Source of the DNA: Macrostomum hystrix
Lineage: Eukaryota; Platyhelminthes; Macrostomidae
Reading direction: 5' to 3'
DNA length: 64,000 nt
Assembly: GCA_950097015.1 (NCBI GenBank)
Contig: CATNEN010000038.1
Coordinates: forward strand, 28,116,501-28,180,500
How positions within the stretch are numbered: position 1 is the first letter of the stretch; each line of letters opens with the position of its first letter. Both the position numbers and the translations under genes were made by a program. Under the pieces are notes generated by a model. That model ran no database searches and was not told the DNA's origin. It worked only from the letters and a program-made list of their open reading frames with translations. Shown here one piece after another: positions 49,001 to 55,816 of this stretch.

Positions 49001-52000
49001 AGGGGCCTGCAGCACCGCCTGATGCATCAAGTGACAGATGGTCTGGCATTTCTGCACCGACGCTCCATCATCTATAGGGATTTGAAGCTGGACAATGTGC
49101 TGGTGTTCAGTCTGTCAACTGAGCGGACAGTGGTACGTTTTGCTAGAAAATGTAGGAGCTGAAATAAACAAAAATATTTCCCTAACTGTATCTACGATAA
49201 CCTATTCGATCTTTAGGTGAACGTTAAGCTCTCCGATTACGGAATCTCTCGATTCGCCACGCCCTACGGCTTCGCCCAGCCGGAGGGCACGCCCGGCTAT
49301 CGCGCGCCCGAAGTTATCAACGGCGAGGTCTACGGACTCTCCGCCGACGTCTACTCGTTGGGCATTGTGCTCTACGGCATCGTAACTAATGGCAGGCATC
49401 CGTTTGAGAACTCTTGCTTTCGAGACGAGTTCGATGAGGCGACGCTAAAGGTTTAAAAAACCGTCCTTCTCTTAACCAACTTGCTGTACATTAGACACAA
49501 ACCTCACTCCCTACCTCTGCTCCTGATGTACATAAGACAGCAACCTCACTCCCTACCTCTGCTCCTGATGTACATTAGACACAAACCTCACTCCCTACCT
49601 CTGCTCCTGATGTACATAAGACACCAACCTAACTCCCTAATACCTCATTTTTATAAACTATTTCAGGCTACCAGCATAGATCCGCTGTTTAAAAAAGGCT
49701 GCCCTGATTGGCCCCAGCTAGAGCTGGTTATCAACCGCTGTCTAATCAGACGCGAGCCAAACAAACGCCCAGCGGCCAGCGAAGTTCTGGCCACCCTATG
49801 CCGGCCGGAGTTCGCCTGCCTGCGCGCCTGGGTCAAGGTCAGTAGCCGGCACGGTGTCGACTGCATGGCTGTTCGCAGTCCCGGACTTGGCCGGCAGAAA
49901 ATTGGCAGCGTCAGTGGCGGTGACGTAGCCGGCGTGGACATTGTGTGCGCCTGCAGTGGTGTTGACACCATTGAGATGGTTCACACTAAACTATATGCTG
50001 AGTCTGTATCTGTAAGTTCTACTGGAGTAACTAAATATTTATGAGTGTTTTAGTCTAAATTAGGTGCCTTTCTTTTTTTTCAGGTAAATCTAAAACAACA
50101 AATACGATCACCCACAACCCCACAAAGTCCAGCCGCCGACATCACTCTGTGAGCCAATAGCCCCATCAGAGCCTTCGCCCCGCCCGCATATCACACCCAC
50201 CCCCACCAGAGCCCCTTGCCCCACGCGCGAATCACACCCACCACCCCACCAAAGCCCTTGTCCCGCCCGCATATCACACCCAGCACCCCACCAAAGCCCG
50301 TGCCCCGCCCGCATATCATACCCACCACCCCACCAAAACCCTTGCCCCGCCTGCATATCACACCCACCACCCCACCAAAACCCATGCCCCGCCTGCATAT
50401 CACATCCACCACCCCACCAAAACCCTTGCCCCGCCTGCATATCACACCCACCAACCCACCAGAGCCCTTGTCCCGCCCGAATACACACACTACCCCCAGC
50501 TCACACAGCTGTAGCCTTGTCAATACATACAGTCAACAGTCGAAATCCGCAAGTCGAATTCCTATTTACCCATTATTTTTCATAGAGCCTCACTATCCGA
50601 GGCCGTCGCGCCTTATCTATGGCCTTAATTGGCAGTATGGCCATAGTAGGCACTGTGTGGGGCCAAGTTCATCTGTACGACTTTTCGCAGAATAAAATTC
50701 GTTTAGCTATCGACGACCACATGCCGGACGCTGTTGTCAGCATCTCGGAGTTTAGGTTGGTTTCTTCATCGTTAATTTTAACATCTGAAGGCGAGTTGTA
50801 TATCTTTTTTTCTAAATCATCACCTTTCAGTCCAAACGAGAAGGATCGTCTAATTTTGCTCGGACTAGCCAATGGTCGCATAGCGGTATTGCACAAGCAC
50901 CGACTGCTCAAGGTGAGATTCTTAATAAACAATGCGAACTGTATTAGAAATGTATTTTACAGTAGAAAAGCCGTTTTGACGCAGTTCAAGGAAGCCACGC
51001 CGATCGCGTACATATCTCCGGACAATGAACGAGCACCGATTCATCGCCTATTGCCAACTAAAAATAATAAACTTCTAGTTGCTAAGGGCTCGCGCCTGTT
51101 CAGCTTGAGTTTGAAACGCAGTCCAAATGAGCAAGCGGAAAGCCGGCCAGTCGCAACGGAAGAATCTGGTTCCGAGTCACTCGCTGGCAACTGGGAATGG
51201 GAGCTGCTCAAGCAGTTTGGCAACGGGTTAGTGAATTAATATTACTTCGATTTCGTTCGAAGATTAGAATAAAATATAGTTTGTATGCAAATCATGGGTT
51301 GTAACAGACCAAAAAATGAATATCCACACCATAGAAACTGCTTAGCAACTGCATAGCAACCGGATTGCAACTTTTATAATTATGCCTCGATGATAGAGGG
51401 TCCGATGATAAAGTGGGAGAAGAAAAAGCGCATAGTAACTGCATAGCAACTGCATAGCAACTACATTAGAAAGTATCATCTAAAATAATTCAGAGCGGAA
51501 ATGAACACTACTAAATTTGTACTATACTTCAGCCGCAGCGGCGCCAGCATCTATTGCTTGGCCTGCACTCGCAAATCGATTTTTCTTACTCTTCGCAATG
51601 AGAGCCGCGTCTACGTCCTAGACAAGTATGGCAACGATCAGCGCCAACCAATCAGCGCTCAGCAGTTAATCTCCCAGCGCATCGGTGAGCCAATCGGTGA
51701 AGTCGAAGCCAGAGTCACGGCGTTATGCGCGCTAAACTCTAGACGATTTGCGTTGGGCACTGGCGGTGGCTACTTTCTGGTTGCGGAGTCTTTTAACTCT
51801 GGAGCGACGAATAGCTTCGCTGTACGACTACAAAATCGTCCAATAAGGGCTGTGAAGCATGTGAAATTTCCAGCAGGTTTGTGCCAAATCTACCTTTGAT
51901 CTCTCTCCCTGTGTCGCCTTCTGATTGATCCGCCTCCCACCCCTAGCCTTATTTTCTTACCTCCTGTCGCGCGACCCACCCACCCACCCGAAATCGACGT

Positions 52001-52774
52001 ACATTATCATAGAGGGGATAGAGTAGAATTCCCTCGTAAGGTTGATTGGTTGCTATTTATAGCAAAGCTTCTGGGAAATCCCTCTTTAACTGGTTACACG
52101 AGGTTAATTTTGCTATTTGCATTCCTAACTGAGTAGTTCCCATCGGAGCGCGGCACACGCTGCAGAATAGGCGTCGAATCGGAGCCGCATTTGACGTCCA
52201 GTCGGTTCTGTCGCAGAGCGGCGGACCGGTCGTCGGTAATGCCGTTGGCGGCGGAGTCGGTGGCGGCGGCGGGGTCGGCTCGAGACCGATCCGAAAGTGT
52301 AGCACCGACATGCGCACGAAAATCAACGAGCTTTATGGTAAGCCGGCTGTGATCTCGATCTGAGTTTTTGCCTTTGTGGGTCTCTCTTCGTGATAGAGTG
52401 ACAGAGAGGCTAGAGTGACAGAGTAGGACAGAGTGACAAAGACGGGGAGAACTTGAAACCAACCCTGAACTCTTGCAGATGCCAACGATGACTCGGACAC
52501 CGCCAGAAGTTGCATCATCGTGTCCGGCTCTAGCCTGGAATCGCCAGACGAATCGGCGACAACATCCGACGATCTGCCAAAAACCGCTTACAAAACCGCT
52601 AATGACGATGGCGCCGACGAAGCCTCACTTGGCGATGACGAAGATCGTCAGCCAAGGGAGAGTGGCTTCTTGGCAGTATTTCAAGACGATCTGCTTGAAC
52701 AGAGCGCGATGCTTAGAGATTATCTGCGTCGACGAGATGAGCTGATCCCTGCTGCCTCGGCGGCTTTGGTATAG
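20067..52774 (+). CDS. LRRK2: LRRK2-type leucine-rich-repeat kinase (ARM-ANK-LRR-Roc-COR-kinase-WD40), about 31 exons
   Basis: Exons, each with GT-AG ends and matching codon phase: 20067-20274, 22494-22689, 25196-25394, 25869-26207, 26813-27163, 28286-28365, 28990-29435, 30021-30297, 30781-31412, 32327-32425, 33111-33592, 33675-34432, 35086-35753, 36525-36648, 37871-38057, 38629-38978, 39483-39624, 39933-40361, 40853-41129, 41477-41665, 42039-42361, 43273-43434, 47307-47606, 48752-49132, 49217-49450, 49667-50011, 50084-50148, 50588-51226 (perhaps with two tiny introns), 51533-51876, 52134-52337, 52479-52774. Product about 3190-3240 residues, against about 2530 in human LRRK2; the excess is Q-rich, acidic and low-complexity insertion. 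LRRKs are ROCO-family GTPase-kinases acting at membranes and microtubules, with Rab GTPases as LRRK2 substrates. The N-terminal armadillo-like region, and a kinase C-lobe with CPDWPQLELVINRCL, favour LRRK2 over LRRK1. Confidence 0.93.
20505..22390. repeat. 23-bp minisatellite in LRRK intron 1
   Basis: About 1.9 kb of a 23-bp unit with AAGAAGGTTCTCTCCGGTC and variants (CTTGTCG, CCGATCC, and a GGTTCACTTC variant that recurs as higher-order blocks). All three plus frames are largely stop-free, producing a spurious 500-codon open frame at 20868-22376. Confidence 0.97.
22800..23875. repeat. 20-bp (40-bp dimer) minisatellite in LRRK intron 2
   Basis: About 54 copies of a 20-bp unit, CAATCACAATCGATCCTAT preceded by C or T. 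C and T alternate over long stretches, so the true period is often 40 bp. ATCGAT recurs in nearly every unit. A spurious 387-codon frame runs through it. Confidence 0.97.
23880..24425. other. unique AT-rich part of LRRK intron 2
   Basis: No gene or repeat recognised between the two arrays of this intron. Confidence 0.4.
24430..25145. repeat. about 33-bp degenerate minisatellite in LRRK intron 2
   Basis: Units alternate between AATCCCATCTCATCAAATTC and a half with TTCGTCAAAAATCCC, TTCTTCTAAAATCC or TTCATTTAAAATCC. It ends about 50 bp before the acceptor of exon 3. The period, near a multiple of three, gives a false minus-strand frame. Confidence 0.9.
25566..25845 (+). repeat. SINE-B (second tRNA-derived family) in LRRK intron 3
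   Basis: The tRNA-like head has A box TGGCAGAGCGGTGAACGCG and B box GAGCTCGATTCC. The body has GTACACACCTGTGTGAGC, GGGCAGAATTGCCTCCTCGC and CACCAAATGATGTG, with an ATTATAATTATA tail. A 5'-truncated relative lies at 56250-56430. It ends just before the exon 4 acceptor. Confidence 0.75.
26640..26760. repeat. few copies of the TCTGTAGATCC repeat in LRRK intron 4
   Basis: Phrases such as GTGTCTGTAGATCCCAACATC and CACGTTTCTGTAGATCC match the large array in intron 7 (29460-29930), about 2.7 kb downstream. Confidence 0.75.
27225..28230. repeat. 16-bp minisatellite in LRRK intron 5, in two blocks
   Basis: Unit GTGAGTGAGTCAAGGG, in blocks at 27225-27545 and 27935-28230. Between them lies about 390 bp of GC-rich unique DNA. 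GTGAGT is the metazoan donor consensus, and the second block starts directly at a GTAAGTAAGTAAGTAAGTGAG run. Confidence 0.95.
27722..27934 (+). other. possible optional exon inside LRRK intron 5
   Basis: It is bounded by an acceptor-like GATTTCTATCAG| and a donor-like TGCAAA|GTAAGT, is 213 nt (71 codons), and is open in the phase 0 used by both flanking exons. It is GC-rich, unlike the surrounding arrays. The peptide (Cys, Pro, Gly and Arg-rich) resembles nothing known to me, so it may be chance. Confidence 0.2.
28572..28862 (+). repeat. SINE-A, near full-length reference copy in LRRK intron 6
   Basis: tRNA-like head GTCTAGTGGTTAGAGCGTCG (A box) and GGTCGGGGGCTCGATTCC (B box); body with TGTGTCCTTTAGCAAGACAC, AAATGGGTACCAGCATTAGC, GGTGTGGCGTCCCC and CAGTCCATGGACTGATCAGCC; end CAGGTGTAATCAATTATTAT with an (ATT)n tail. 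It has the order of a Pol III-driven SINE. Confidence 0.85.
29460..29930. repeat. 26-bp minisatellite in LRRK intron 7
   Basis: Unit of 26 bp with AGTGTCTGTAGATCCACACA and CCCGACATCCC variants, starting about 25 bp after the exon 7 donor. Minus-strand open frames here are artefacts. Confidence 0.95.
30305..30680. repeat. pyrimidine-rich repeat (TCTCCTCTCCCCTG) in LRRK intron 8
   Basis: About 375 bp of nearly pure pyrimidine, 13-14-bp period, starting within 10 bp of the exon 8 donor. It could act as an extended polypyrimidine tract. Confidence 0.93.
31111..32425 (+). CDS. LRRK2: LRRK exons 9-10: ankyrin repeats
   Basis: The 3' part of exon 9 encodes AIRAGHSKQARCLLELGANP, then PICLALTSIKSAADLLDTVN and CLLEKGAVNT, with the LLELGA(N/D) pattern of ankyrin repeats. 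Exon 10 (32327-32425) begins QGNFGSITWCNLKL, the probable start of the leucine-rich segment that follows ankyrin in LRRK proteins. Ankyrin repeats sit between the ARM and LRR regions in LRRK2. Confidence 0.75.
31560..32045. repeat. about 30-bp minisatellite in LRRK intron 9
   Basis: Units built from GTGTGCAAATCTGTGCAAA and GGTGTGTAGAG. Overlapping open frames on both strands come from the repeat. Confidence 0.95.
32515..33015. repeat. two related 33-34-bp minisatellites in LRRK intron 10
   Basis: The first block contains GTAGGTAAGGTAGACAGGTAG; the second (from about 32765) contains ATTATAGGTAGGGTAGACAG and is highly homogeneous. Both carry GGTAAGG/GGTAGGG donor-like motifs in sense. The 33-bp period gives false frames on both strands. 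Confidence 0.93.
33111..34432 (+). CDS. LRRK2: LRRK exons 11-12: disordered linker with candidate 14-3-3 sites
   Basis: Ala- and Gln-rich sequence with two CAG-encoded polyQ runs (about 33568-33592, abutting the exon 11 donor, and 34054-34089) and a very acidic block (34196-34270). Basic phosphosite-like motifs SRRGSVVS (33467 on) and FRRADSLGE (33518 on) lie in the interval where human LRRK2 has its Ser910/Ser935 14-3-3 cluster. The intron between these exons is only 82 bp. This insert explains part of the extra length of the protein. Confidence 0.8.
34540..34612 (-). repeat. tRNA-derived SINE head, reverse, in LRRK intron 12
   Basis: On the minus strand: AATGGTTACAGCTTCAGAC (A-box-like) and GTCTGGGGTTTGATTC (B-box-like). 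It lies about 130 bp left of a plus-strand SINE-A body, so the two form an inverted pair. Confidence 0.55.
34738..34972 (+). repeat. SINE-A body without head in LRRK intron 12
   Basis: GTATTGCTTCAGCTCAC, GAATGGGTACCAGAATTTGC, GGTGGGTGTGGTGCC, AGCCTTCAGATGCGCCGCGC and CAGGTGTAATCAG follow the reference copy in order. This intron has no minisatellite. Confidence 0.8.
35086..38760 (+). CDS. LRRK2: LRRK exons 13-16: leucine-rich repeats
   Basis: Repeats follow the LxxLxLxxNxL pattern, for example LRLIDLSANCIPNIDSL, LSRLSLANNKLTHLPQGVF, LAHVELNGNRLTEFP, LEYLDISDNDIVEL, LERLMLNGNRIGEL, LRCLSLANNYIRAVP, LREIDLSHNKIDTI and LASLDVSHNPNLTSLP. About 12 or more repeats fall across four exons, residues about 1390-1720. 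Exon 13 has a second acceptor 15 nt downstream (AG at 35099-35100) that also keeps frame. Confidence 0.92.
35765..36425. repeat. about 21-bp minisatellite in LRRK intron 13
   Basis: Variants of GGGATTCCTGTCTAACAGA, with a larger repeated block of several units (35900-36160). It starts about 15 bp after the exon 13 donor. Confidence 0.93.
36795..37845. repeat. 24-bp minisatellite in LRRK intron 14
   Basis: About 40 copies of a 24-bp unit with AGAAGTAGACAGGTATATG. Each unit carries ACAG|GTATAT, an acceptor-donor (AG|GT) juxtaposition on the sense strand. Confidence 0.96.
38108..38575. repeat. 20-bp minisatellite in LRRK intron 15
   Basis: Unit CCTTATCAAATCCAGTCAAT with GTTATCAACTTG interruptions that themselves recur (38221 and 38333), indicating a higher-order duplication of about 110 bp. 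Confidence 0.95.
38790..40361 (+). CDS. LRRK2: LRRK exons 16-18: Roc GTPase domain
   Basis: The P-loop GFGGRGKTSLL (exon 16) fits GxxxxGK[ST]. Switch II WDFAGQEEFYATH (exon 17) has the DxxG motif. VGTHVDTL (exon 18) replaces NKxD with THxD, as in LRRK2. The three GTP-binding motifs are intact, so nucleotide binding is expected. This Ras-like domain is known to control dimerisation and kinase output in ROCO proteins. Introns 16 and 17 carry separate arrays. Confidence 0.95.
39005..39350. repeat. 19-bp GC-rich minisatellite in LRRK intron 16
   Basis: Unit GAGTGCGTGGGCGGGTACA and close variants, starting about 30 bp after the exon 16 donor. The composition is G-rich on the sense strand. Confidence 0.95.
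39632..39912. repeat. 14-bp, nearly perfect array in LRRK intron 17
   Basis: About 20 copies of GGGATCTACGATCT, starting within 10 bp of the donor and ending about 20 bp before the acceptor, so the array is nearly the entire intron. Only one or two single-base variants are visible. Confidence 0.97.
40290..43434 (+). CDS. LRRK2: LRRK exons 18-22: COR domain
   Basis: COR-A begins near VPESYVKLELLVME at the end of exon 18 and continues with LHESGVLLHFDD and FIDPQWLCRMMAQIVT (exon 19). Exon 20 has FPVSQIPQYLRILEKFEI. COR-B starts in exon 21 with EMPFIPIGFWSRLVARLY and ends in exon 22, which encodes DNIDVVIEEWYPGL and the Cys-rich CLSCCG just before the kinase. This is the dimerisation and signal-relay part of the Roc-COR tandem. 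Confidence 0.92.
40382..40840. repeat. 21-bp minisatellite in LRRK intron 18
   Basis: Unit GTGAGACAGTGAGATTAGAG with a following A/G-rich base. It begins about 20 bp after the donor and runs to about 15 bp before the exon 19 acceptor. The 21-bp period makes the intron open in frame with the Roc and COR exons for much of its length, which could mislead gene prediction. Confidence 0.95.
41135..41400. repeat. 16-bp minisatellite in LRRK intron 19
   Basis: Unit GAGCTCTATGAGCAAT in the first part and GATCCCTATGACCAAT in the second, a gradual change along the array. Confidence 0.93.
41735..41968. repeat. 24-bp minisatellite in LRRK intron 20
   Basis: Unit of 24 bp with GAGAAACAGACAGTGGGAGA. The period is a multiple of three, so long frames appear on both strands. 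Confidence 0.93.
42405..43230. repeat. 58-bp minisatellite in LRRK intron 21
   Basis: About 12 units of 58 bp, each itself a diverged dimer around ATAGAGAGTGACCGAG and ATATAGAGTGACCGTATG. It decays into TCAATGACCAATGAC phrases at its 3' end. Confidence 0.94.
43640..44150. repeat. 17-bp array in LRRK intron 22
   Basis: A core of about 17 perfect copies of GATCCCATGACTATAAA (43757-44030), flanked by diverged GATCCCATGACCCAAA copies. Confidence 0.95.
44150..44530. other. unique AT-rich part of LRRK intron 22
   Basis: Between the two arrays of the longest intron. No gene, RNA or repeat recognised. Confidence 0.4.
44535..47185. repeat. 20-bp satellite-like array, 2.65 kb, in LRRK intron 22
   Basis: More than 120 copies of GAGAGTAGAGATTGGATTGG, the longest array in the window. 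The centre (44890-46000) is almost perfect; the right end drifts to GAAAGTAGATTTTGGATTGA forms. Higher-order duplications are visible: a variant block at 45661 recurs at 45956, and an odd AAATTTGAGTAAAATTTGG segment at 44778 recurs at 46200. Confidence 0.97.
47307..50011 (+). CDS. LRRK2: LRRK exons 23-26: protein kinase domain
   Basis: Exon 23 has LAPDVTLSDLP and ends at the glycine loop, which is split by the intron: GQ|GSFGSVYRAEY. The catalytic Lys is in CAVKIF (about residue 2425). The catalytic loop is IIYRDLKLDNVL, with YRD in place of HRD, and the magnesium motif is DYG (KLSDYGISRF), both as in LRRK2. EGTPGYRAPE is the activation/P+1 segment, and CPDWPQLELVINRCL lies in the C-lobe. All catalytic residues look intact. 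Exon 25 uses an unusual donor, AAG|GTTTAA. Introns 24 and 26 are only 84 and 72 bp. Confidence 0.95.
47640..48750. repeat. about 34-bp minisatellite in LRRK intron 23
   Basis: From about 47820, degenerate copies of GAGTGAGTGGCGGCACATCA plus AAATAACCTTCAAAA, most regular at 48280-48440. The first 180 bp of the intron is unique. Confidence 0.88.
49478..49640. repeat. 42-bp repeat, about four copies, in LRRK intron 25
   Basis: Unit of 42 bp with TGTACATTAGACACAAACCTC and CCCTACCTCTGCTCCTGA. Confidence 0.93.
50084..52774 (+). CDS. LRRK2: LRRK exons 27-31: WD40 region and C-terminal tail
   Basis: Beta-propeller-like strands: SMAIVGTVWGQVHLYDF, LILLGLANGRIAVLHKHR, SIYCLACTRKSIFLTLRN and RVTALCALNSRRFALGTGG. 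Exon 28 (50588-51226) is open throughout but may hide two introns, 50756-50830 and 50913-50984 (75 and 72 nt), with splice-like ends and AT-rich content. Exon 30 has tandem acceptors, GAGTAG at 52131-52136. The last exon encodes an acidic stretch and a predicted helix (LLEQSAMLRDYLRRRDEL), the place of the C-terminal helix that packs on the kinase in LRRK2. The stop is TAG at 52772. Confidence 0.85.
50150..50510. repeat. 42-bp C-rich minisatellite in LRRK intron 27
   Basis: Unit of 42 bp with CACCCCACCAAAACCCTTG and CCCCGCCTGCATATCACA, beginning right after the exon 27 donor. The 42-bp period keeps frames open on both strands. Confidence 0.94.
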
Positions 52775-55700
52775 CAACAACACACCAGAGACATCATCCC
52801 TCTTTAAAAATAAGTTTTTTTACTAAGTATTGACTTTCGTTTTTATTCAGCTACAAACTATAACTCCAATACAATCATGAAAATATAATTATCACAAACA
52901 ATCTACCGAGGCTCATAATTTGGCCATCCGAAAGATATACAACACCTGCTGAGGTAGATTATTTGACTGTGAAAAACTTTGGCTTGTGCGAAGCCGTAAC
53001 TGTGGGAATATTTTCATGTTTATATTTTTTTCCTATATTAGCGCCTATGCATTGAATCGCAGTTTTTTATGTTTGTCTATTTTTTACTTGACTTCAACGC
53101 TTTCATTTTTTATATAATACTTTTCCCTTGCTTATCACGTTGTTATTGCTAAATTAAAAGCAAGCAAGCATATAGAACAAATTATATTGCACGAAATTTA
53201 CAGAAGTTTTTTATACAATAATATTTTTTCTTCCGTCTTGCTTGACTTGTTATAGAATCAGCCACTTTCAAATGTCTGTTTGTCTGTAAACCATCGGACA
53301 GGTTATGTGTTAGGAGACATTGAGTGCCTTATGATTCAATTCTACTGCATGCAATTTAAGCAATGGTTTTACAAGCAGCCAGCACCACGGAAAATTTCAA
53401 GTTTAAAACGAGGCTATTTCAGTTTTCGCGTTTCTAACTAACAAATAGTTTCCTTAGTTAGCAACCTCTTTGTGGGTGATTTACTTAGAAGAAAGAAAAT
53501 TTATAAAACTCAAAACATTTTCAAACAGAAATCTTTGTGCTACAGACCTTCTTTAAAATAGCTTTTATTTATTTCGCATGTCGTCCAAAGTAAAGCAGAC
53601 AATTACAAAATCAATAAGTAGCTGATTTTTACGCATTATTTGAAAATTCCGCGTAGTCCAGCATATGTTGTCCATGGTCGACCTACCATGCCGTATTGTT
53701 TTATGAACTAATTAACCACTTTTTATAACAGTAGACGGAGTCCCATATGACAATACAACATGGACAATATACTTCAAGCGTTTTAGCCCTAGGCCTAGTG
53801 ATGCTTTGGCTATGCTAAAGAAAGACTACCTTGGCTTAGCTACGCCCACGCATTTAGACTAAGCTTAGATTTATTTAACTAAAGTGATTCAGTAGGCTAT
53901 TAGCATTTTGATACATAGCTTTCTTATTAGGTCTGGTAGCCTGTATTACTAGTAGGTCTACTGCTAAGTTATATTATTAGGGGCCTATAGTAATTATATT
54001 AATTATATTATATTAATTATATTAATAATTACGCTGCCTGAACATAAAACACAGTCTGTATAGGCTCTAGCTTTATTTAGGCCAATACTACAGCAAAGTC
54101 AAATGTTTAACATTAAGTCTAATTAATAAAATTATATGGCTAGTTTTTTTTTATTTTTTTTCATTTTTTTTCTTGGGTTGGCCATTGGCTTACAATATTC
54201 TCTAATAGGCCTAAGGTCTAATTCTCCTATCTATCATGCATTTCAGTACTATGCAGTGCATTTTTATACCAATCACAGTCAGTGCTTTTTGTTTTTGGTA
54301 CAGCTCTTAGGGTAAGGACTGCTTTTTGGTACTGTACCATGTGGTTAGGCTAATAAATGCAAAAATTGTTATTTTATGTAAATTTGCTAGGATGGTATAC
54401 ATTTTTGAATGTATAGTTTCAAATTTGATAGCAGTTATCAGGCAATTTTAAATAAAAAATTAAATTTTAATGCATTTACATAATCAATAGATAACCATGC
54501 TATGCCAGCAATAAGTTTGTCCTCACCAAGAGGGTCTTCAATGCAACATTGAACATTTCAAAGTGTTGCACTGTACTGCACTGTACTGGTACTGCTAGCT
54601 TCAAAGCCAACATTTTTATATAGCTCTACTGCTATATAAACCTGCAGTAGAGCTACTAGCTGCGTAGCTTCAAACACCTGATGAGTCGAGCTTTGTTTGA
54701 GCTATTGTGCATTGACATTAAGGTCTGATAATAACTTTAGTCAGTTTAGTGGCCACAACTCTTGGAAAACTTGGTTATAACTTAGTTTTATAAATATGAA
54801 GTATAACAAAAGAAAGCTAAATATTGAATTAGTAACTAATTGCTTTAGAGACCAAAAAGCTGTCCCAACCCTAAGAACTGACAAGCTGTACTGAAAAGCA
54901 CTGACTGGTACCAAAATGCATCCAAAATCTTTATAATAGGGTCTCTAGCAATTAGGCTAAGCCTAATGCCCCAAGGCCTATTGTGTTTTTTATAGATAGT
55001 ATTTACTATTGTGCTTGTAATAGTAGCTAGCTGGTTTTTGCATTTCTAGTCATGTAACAAAAACTTTTAAGAAAATTGAAATTTTAGACTGGGAATAGAC
55101 TAATGAAAAAAATATGGACACCAATTTAGGCTTACTACTTTTATGCCCATTACAATTATGCATTAGGTCACTATACCAGCCCAAATAATAGTTATGACAG
55201 TTGCTTAGCTATCAAATGTGTAACAGCCAACAAGTGCAGAATTGTGGTAGCAATTTTTTTAAAATACCATCTTGACTCTTATCATTCAGTAGCAATAGTA
55301 GCAATTGATCCATTTCTATATATTATTTGTCATGCAAATCCTAGTACACATGATTTTCCAAAGCTTATATAATACTTTTTGCTTTTTATTAAGCTAGTCA
55401 TGTCTTTCTTTGCTAGGCCTTACTTGGCAACTAATTTGACCCATATCTGACTATTTACAAGTTCCTTAAGGTACTGGACAATTAAAATTAAAAATTTACT
55501 TAATTTATTTAAAGCCCTTAGGTGTTTGTGGTAATGTTAAGTACTTCTGATATAGGCCCAGAAGTTATAATGCATTATAGGACAATATTTTAGTATTTAA
55601 TTAGTTACACACTTCCTTATTATAGTTATCTTCTTCTAATATCTTATAAAAAGTTGGTTAACTTCTTACTAATTTTTTATGCTGTCTTGTGTAGGTTAAT

Positions 55701-55816
55701 CCTTTTTGTTTTCTAAATCTTTGGAAAGTGTTTACATTCTTACCCTCCAGCCACAGAGCAAGAAAAAGCTAAAGCTAGTCCCATATTTCAACTATCAAAT
55801 ACTATATAGCTTATTA
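52775..55816. other. AT-rich intergenic DNA between LRRK and SLBP
   Basis: No gene or RNA recognised in about 3 kb. It is rich in TAGGCCTA-type palindromes and short poly-T runs. The LRRK 3' UTR must start here, but there is no clear AATAAA near the stop; an ATTAAA at about 53154 is one candidate. The SLBP 5' UTR and promoter lie at the right edge. Confidence 0.45.

Noticed and set aside
20067-52774. Two separate genes, an ARM/ankyrin protein and an LRR-Roc-COR kinase
   Set aside because: Exon phases match continuously through exons 9 to 13, there is no start codon context or poly(A) signal between them, and the domain order is that of LRRK2.
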